From: Saccoglossus kowalevskii
Taxonomy: Eukaryota; Hemichordata; Enteropneusta; Harrimaniidae
Assembly (NCBI RefSeq): GCF_000003605.2
Contig: NW_003146782.1
Location: forward strand, 33,279 to 53,538
Direction: 5' to 3'
Length of the DNA stretch: 20,260 nt
Shown in pieces: positions 17,103-20,260 of this stretch. The position numbers were made by a program, and so were the translations under genes. The notes beneath the pieces were generated by a model. The model worked only from the letters and a program-made list of their open reading frames with translations. It was not told the DNA's origin and ran no database searches. Within the stretch, counting starts at the first letter, position 1; each line of letters begins with the position of its first letter.

Positions 17103-18256
17103 GTGAGTAAGTCCATTGGTAAGATAGGTACAAAACAAGAAATATAAAAGAAAAGTGCAGAAAAATTTGGACCACCTACTACATGACTTATGTGCCTCCA
17201 AAATTATAACCGTGTATGTGTTTTGTGAAGTACCCTGGTACTCCAGAAAATTCACAAAATAATATAAGTATTAAAAGTATTGTTTTTTATATAGCCATGA
17301 TTATTATGTGTTAAATATGTTGTGATAACTTCAGTGTGTTATTAAGGTTATATGTGCCATGTTTTTTTTACTCAAAATTAAGCATACTGTGTTTTGGTGA
17401 ACTGTAATCATTAACGTTTTAAAAAATAGTTTACAGTAAGTTTGTAACTCATTTATTTAAATCTGGAAATGGACAATTTATACGGCAGGTGTATAAGTAG
17501 ATGGGTGCAATTTAAATAAAAAATGCCCACCTTTGTTTTCTTTGTGAATATAGAACTACCATGTGAATCCATATCTGTGAATCCATAAAAAAGAAACCAT
17601 TGAGACTTCCCGCGCTTTGTTTTACAAGGAGTGGTTATAGGGCACAGTTTTGATTGGAAACTTGTGTACCAGACTTGGCTAACAGTATTATCAGTACGAA
17701 CATAAATTATGGTTATGTGATTACCTGTTCTTCAAAGTTAAGCAGTTATGAAAGTCCATCGTTCATCTATTCTTGAAATGTGTCACACTTGGTTCCACAT
17801 GAGGAATATTTATGCATACAAAAAAAATATTGTGCAGCATTGTTATACATACATGTTAAGTTTGTTTATACGTCGGTGTATTTTTTTTAAATAATTAAAA
17901 CGCAGTCATCCGTGCACTTGTCCTCGACCCGACATCACGCATTTTAACTCGATGATAGTTCATTCGCGCGTAGTTACGCTTTAGTAGCTTTTAATATTAT
18001 GTACCTTTCATTTTCAATTCCTGGGCCCTGTGGAGGTGCTAAATTTCTTTTTACAATCCGTCTCTTGAACTGCAAAAAATGATGTATATGGCGTGGGATA
18101 ACCTAAATCTGTTTAAGGCTCCATAGATGAACGCAAGTGTTATAATTTATCTTTATAAGCCGCGGACTCCCCTCTGTAAGAACATTTATTTTGACCGGTT
18201 TAAAAATAAATTGTGCATTTACTAATTTCATTAATCTATTATCTACGCTATTCAAC
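17103..18256. other. Spacer with a CpG-richer patch that may be a promoter
   Basis: Mostly AT-rich with no supported exon. From about 17900 to 18000 several CG dinucleotides cluster (CGCAGTCATCCG, CGACCCGACATCACGC, CGCGCGTAGTTACGC), unusual for this window, and a second GC-richer spot lies near 18158 (GCCGCGGACTCCCC). They stand 100-350 bp before the possible start exon at 18257, so I infer promoter sequence. No TATA box can be chosen with confidence in such AT-rich DNA. Confidence 0.35.
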
Positions 18257-18263
18257 ATGGCAG
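18257..18263 (+). CDS. Possible tiny start exon (Met-Ala, phase 1)
   Basis: TTCAACATGGCAG|GTAAGC: an ATG in good context followed after seven coding bases by a near-ideal 5' splice site. A seven-base coding start exon is plausible in animal genes, and the next coding block begins about 70-100 bp downstream. The phase relation to that block is not proven, and the intron would be very short. Confidence 0.35.
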
Positions 18264-18325
18264 GTAAGCTGATCATTGATTCACAATTACAGTTCGACTG
18301 TCATTCAAGAGATCAAATTGATTGA

Positions 18326-18603
18326 AACAGATTTTTCAAAAGCACAAGTCAGTGTAAATTTGATCTTTTGTTGGAAACAGTGCATGTATATATGACAAAC
18401 TACGCTATTGCCTTCATTCGCCAGTATATTAAATCAATGGGTGAACCAAGTCCTGAAGACGGCAGAATTCACATGCCACCATGCATTTCAAAAGCTGACA
18501 TGTTCAGGGATTATCAAAATAATCCAAAGCAAGAGCAATACGACATAGCAGTTTTTCTGAAATAATGAGATCACCAGCATTTGAATATGTTATTTTTCCC
18601 AAG
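18326..18603 (+). pseudogene. Transposase-like gene, first conserved exon, frameshifted near its end
   Basis: One frame is open from 18326 and reads YAIAFIRQYIKSMGEPSPED, then GRIHMPPCISKADMFRDYQN and NPKQEQYDIAVFLK, to TAA at 18563-18565. One base out of frame it continues IMRSPAFEYVIFPKVKFSQC, and CCCAAG|GTAAAA (18604) gives a donor. The order 'G-x-P-x-P-D-G-x-I-H-x-P', 'D-x-x-x-D-Y', 'F-L-K' and 'F-P-K-V-x-x-F-x-x-C' resembles the region ahead of the catalytic core in widespread, mostly unnamed invertebrate transposase-derived proteins as I remember them. The A-run at the shift (TGAAATAATG) suggests loss of one A or an assembly error. Confidence 0.58.
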
Positions 18604-20060
18604 GTAAAATTTAGTCAATGTCTCGTCATATCATTTTCCACTTTGTTTACTAATCAATAAATAGTTTAAAAACTAGCAAACAATTTGAGGATATTTTTAT
18701 TGTTAAAAAACATTTTCAAACATATATAACAATTGATATACTAAACTGCATCAGAGGGAGAGAGAGACCTATGTGCCACACTGGATGTTTGACATAGGTG
18801 TAAATAGTACAGCGCAATCATGTTTCAAAAAGTACCATTATGGTTTAAAATATCATCCGACATAACATCCACCTCCACATCAATGATAATCAACTTTATC
18901 CGTGTTTTAAGTCAAATAATATCAGGCTAAATGTAGCTGATAAATAAAAGACAATATTAGTAACTAGATGACACAGAATCAACTATGCCTAAACTCAGGA
19001 TATACCAACTATTGTTCTTTGGATATACGCCCAATCCTGCTCTTTCGCTTTTGCAAAATGTGCAAAAAAAAATATAATCATGTCACGATTTACGTATTGA
19101 TACGACCAAAAATGACAACAGAAACTACAAACATTTAATCCATATATTTGTTATTCTATGGAGTGGCTATAGAAACAGCCTTCTCTATGGCATATCTGAA
19201 ATCCATTCGGAGAAAGTACTAACTTAGCCGTCTTATCAAAAGAACAAAAAAATTTGACCATATCATAGAAGTATTAACAGTTTATAAATGATATATGTTA
19301 GCTATATCCGGTTAGCTATATCGATTCATTTTAACATGTAAATAATGCTAAGGACTTTCTGATTTAATCTTCCAAATGAAAACAAACACAACAACATTTC
19401 CTGTTTGCATTCTTCTTAAAGATCAAATAAGAAGAGAATGGCATCCAGAGAGAAAATTGTGGTTGATAGAATTAAGAACAGAACATTTAAAAAGACAACA
19501 GTAAGTGAAGAATTTAAAAAGTTGAAAAAAAGTCCACAGCACATTATATTACAAAAACGATTGATGTATTACTAGTACTAATATTTGCACATATATGAAC
19601 ACAGACTGTCTAAGCAATAGTATGCGTTCCACAGTACTGCGAAATCAAATACAAAGCTACAATAATAGCCAACGATAATAAATGCAATATAATTGTCGTC
19701 TTAGTGAGATCAAATAAATACTAAGAATTTATGTGCCAACCAATTAGCAAGCGCTATTATTCAATTAAGTGGGTGCACATATTTATGTAGACAATATTGA
19801 GTTCTTGTGCCATTAACAATTACCTATTTGCATCGAAAAGAAATACGAGTACCAGTGTTTACAAATATTTATGAATATGTTTATAAACAACTGAACGTGT
19901 TGTTGCCTTCCAGTCTAATATCGTATATGGTACATTAAAACTTGCAGGAAGCATAGTCTATGTTGTACATTTGAAGTTTCAGTGAATTATAATACCAGGG
20001 TATTATTTACTTTAATAACTTTAATATTATATCAAACATACAACTCACCTGTTATTACAG
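18604..20060 (+). other. Introns of the transposase-like gene
   Basis: Apart from the exon at 19422-19500 this is AT-rich sequence without further supported exons. The phase of the exon ending at 18603 does not fit the exon at 19422 directly, so one small exon may be missed between 18604 and 19421. Confidence 0.4.
19422..19500 (+). CDS. Transposase-like gene, internal exon
   Basis: Acceptor TTTGCATTCTTCTTAAAG and donor CAACA|GTAAGTG bracket 79 bp open in one frame: QIRREWHPERKLWLIELRTE, then HLKRQ. The exon ends in phase 2 and the exon at 20061 starts by completing that codon, giving a continuous charged helical stretch. It fits the coiled helical linker before the acidic motif of this protein type. 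No stop or shift is present. Confidence 0.6.
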
Positions 20061-20189
20061 AAAGGAACGAATGCAATATTATGCTAGAGCAGCTCAAGCA
20101 AAAGAGAATCCATCAAAGGTTACCAGTTTCCTTCTAGATGATATGGATCAAAAGAAATCATCTTTGCCGAAGGATGGGCAGTACCAAAG
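20061..20189 (+). CDS. Transposase-like gene, exon with candidate catalytic Asp motif; gene continues to the right
   Basis: Acceptor CCTGTTATTACAG, donor CAAAG|GTATTG, 129 bp, phase-matched to the exon at 19422-19500. It reads KERMQYYARAAQAKENPSKV, then TSFLLDDMDQKKSSLPKDGQ. The pattern 'S-F-x-x-D-x-M-D-Q-x-K-x-x-L-P' is the hallmark I associate with an unnamed RNase H-fold, DDE-like family of invertebrate proteins, where the first Asp is thought to be catalytic. If so the protein belongs to a cut-and-paste DNA transposon or a gene derived from one. The remaining catalytic residues would lie beyond 20260. This exon pair is intact, in contrast to the frameshift at 18563. Confidence 0.62.
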
Positions 20190-20260
20190 GTATTGTCATA
20201 ACAATTTTGATATTTAGAATGATTATTTAAACTACGGCTTTCCGTTATTGAATCATCGTT

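Overview
This window looks like nuclear DNA from an animal, most likely a marine mollusc (bivalve-type), though the species cannot be named from sequence alone. It is strongly AT-rich. Coding sequence occurs only as short exons of about 70-250 bp bounded by GT...AG signals, and the long spacers are full of AT microsatellites. Two dispersed repeats with hairpin tips and 'mismatched-query' style bodies look like repeats I remember from bivalve genomes. There are no bacterial operons or ribosome-binding sites. Nearly everything recognisable derives from mobile elements, and most of it is decayed.

Layout. 1-376 (minus): an open frame with a coiled coil that runs off the left edge. 1534-1990: a hairpin-tipped dispersed repeat with a ~150-bp tandem core. 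2835-7581 (plus): a decayed multi-exon gene whose splice phases agree across several introns. It encodes an OTU-type cysteine protease domain whose catalytic Cys is replaced by Tyr, followed by a PHD-finger-like exon and unrecognised exons. 7722-8283 (minus): the C-terminal dimerisation region of a hAT-type transposase, broken by frameshifts. 8284-11100: no gene seen. 11109-12268 (plus): a second decayed reading region ending in a Cys/His (SWIM-like) cluster, cut by a second hairpin-tipped repeat (12265 to about 12670). 13276-13353: a possible first coding exon. 13785-14330: a 40-bp minisatellite whose unit carries a near-perfect palindrome. 14344-15959 (plus): a 5'-truncated, frameshifted Penelope-like retroelement (reverse transcriptase plus GIY-YIG-like end). 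A sequence that folds like an eroded hammerhead ribozyme lies about 370 bp downstream on the same strand. 16486-16757 (minus): an unrecognised terminal exon. 18257-20189 (plus, continuing right): an unknown transposase-like gene with at least three coding exons and a possible tiny start exon behind a CpG-richer stretch.

The parts do not work together as one pathway. The simplest reading is a graveyard where different element classes landed near or inside each other. The points most worth a second look are the OTU-PHD architecture with its lost nucleophile, the possible hammerhead motif next to the Penelope-like element, the shared hairpin terminus of the two dispersed repeats, and the palindromic minisatellite against the truncated retroelement. 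All family names rest on motif recognition by eye; no search was run.
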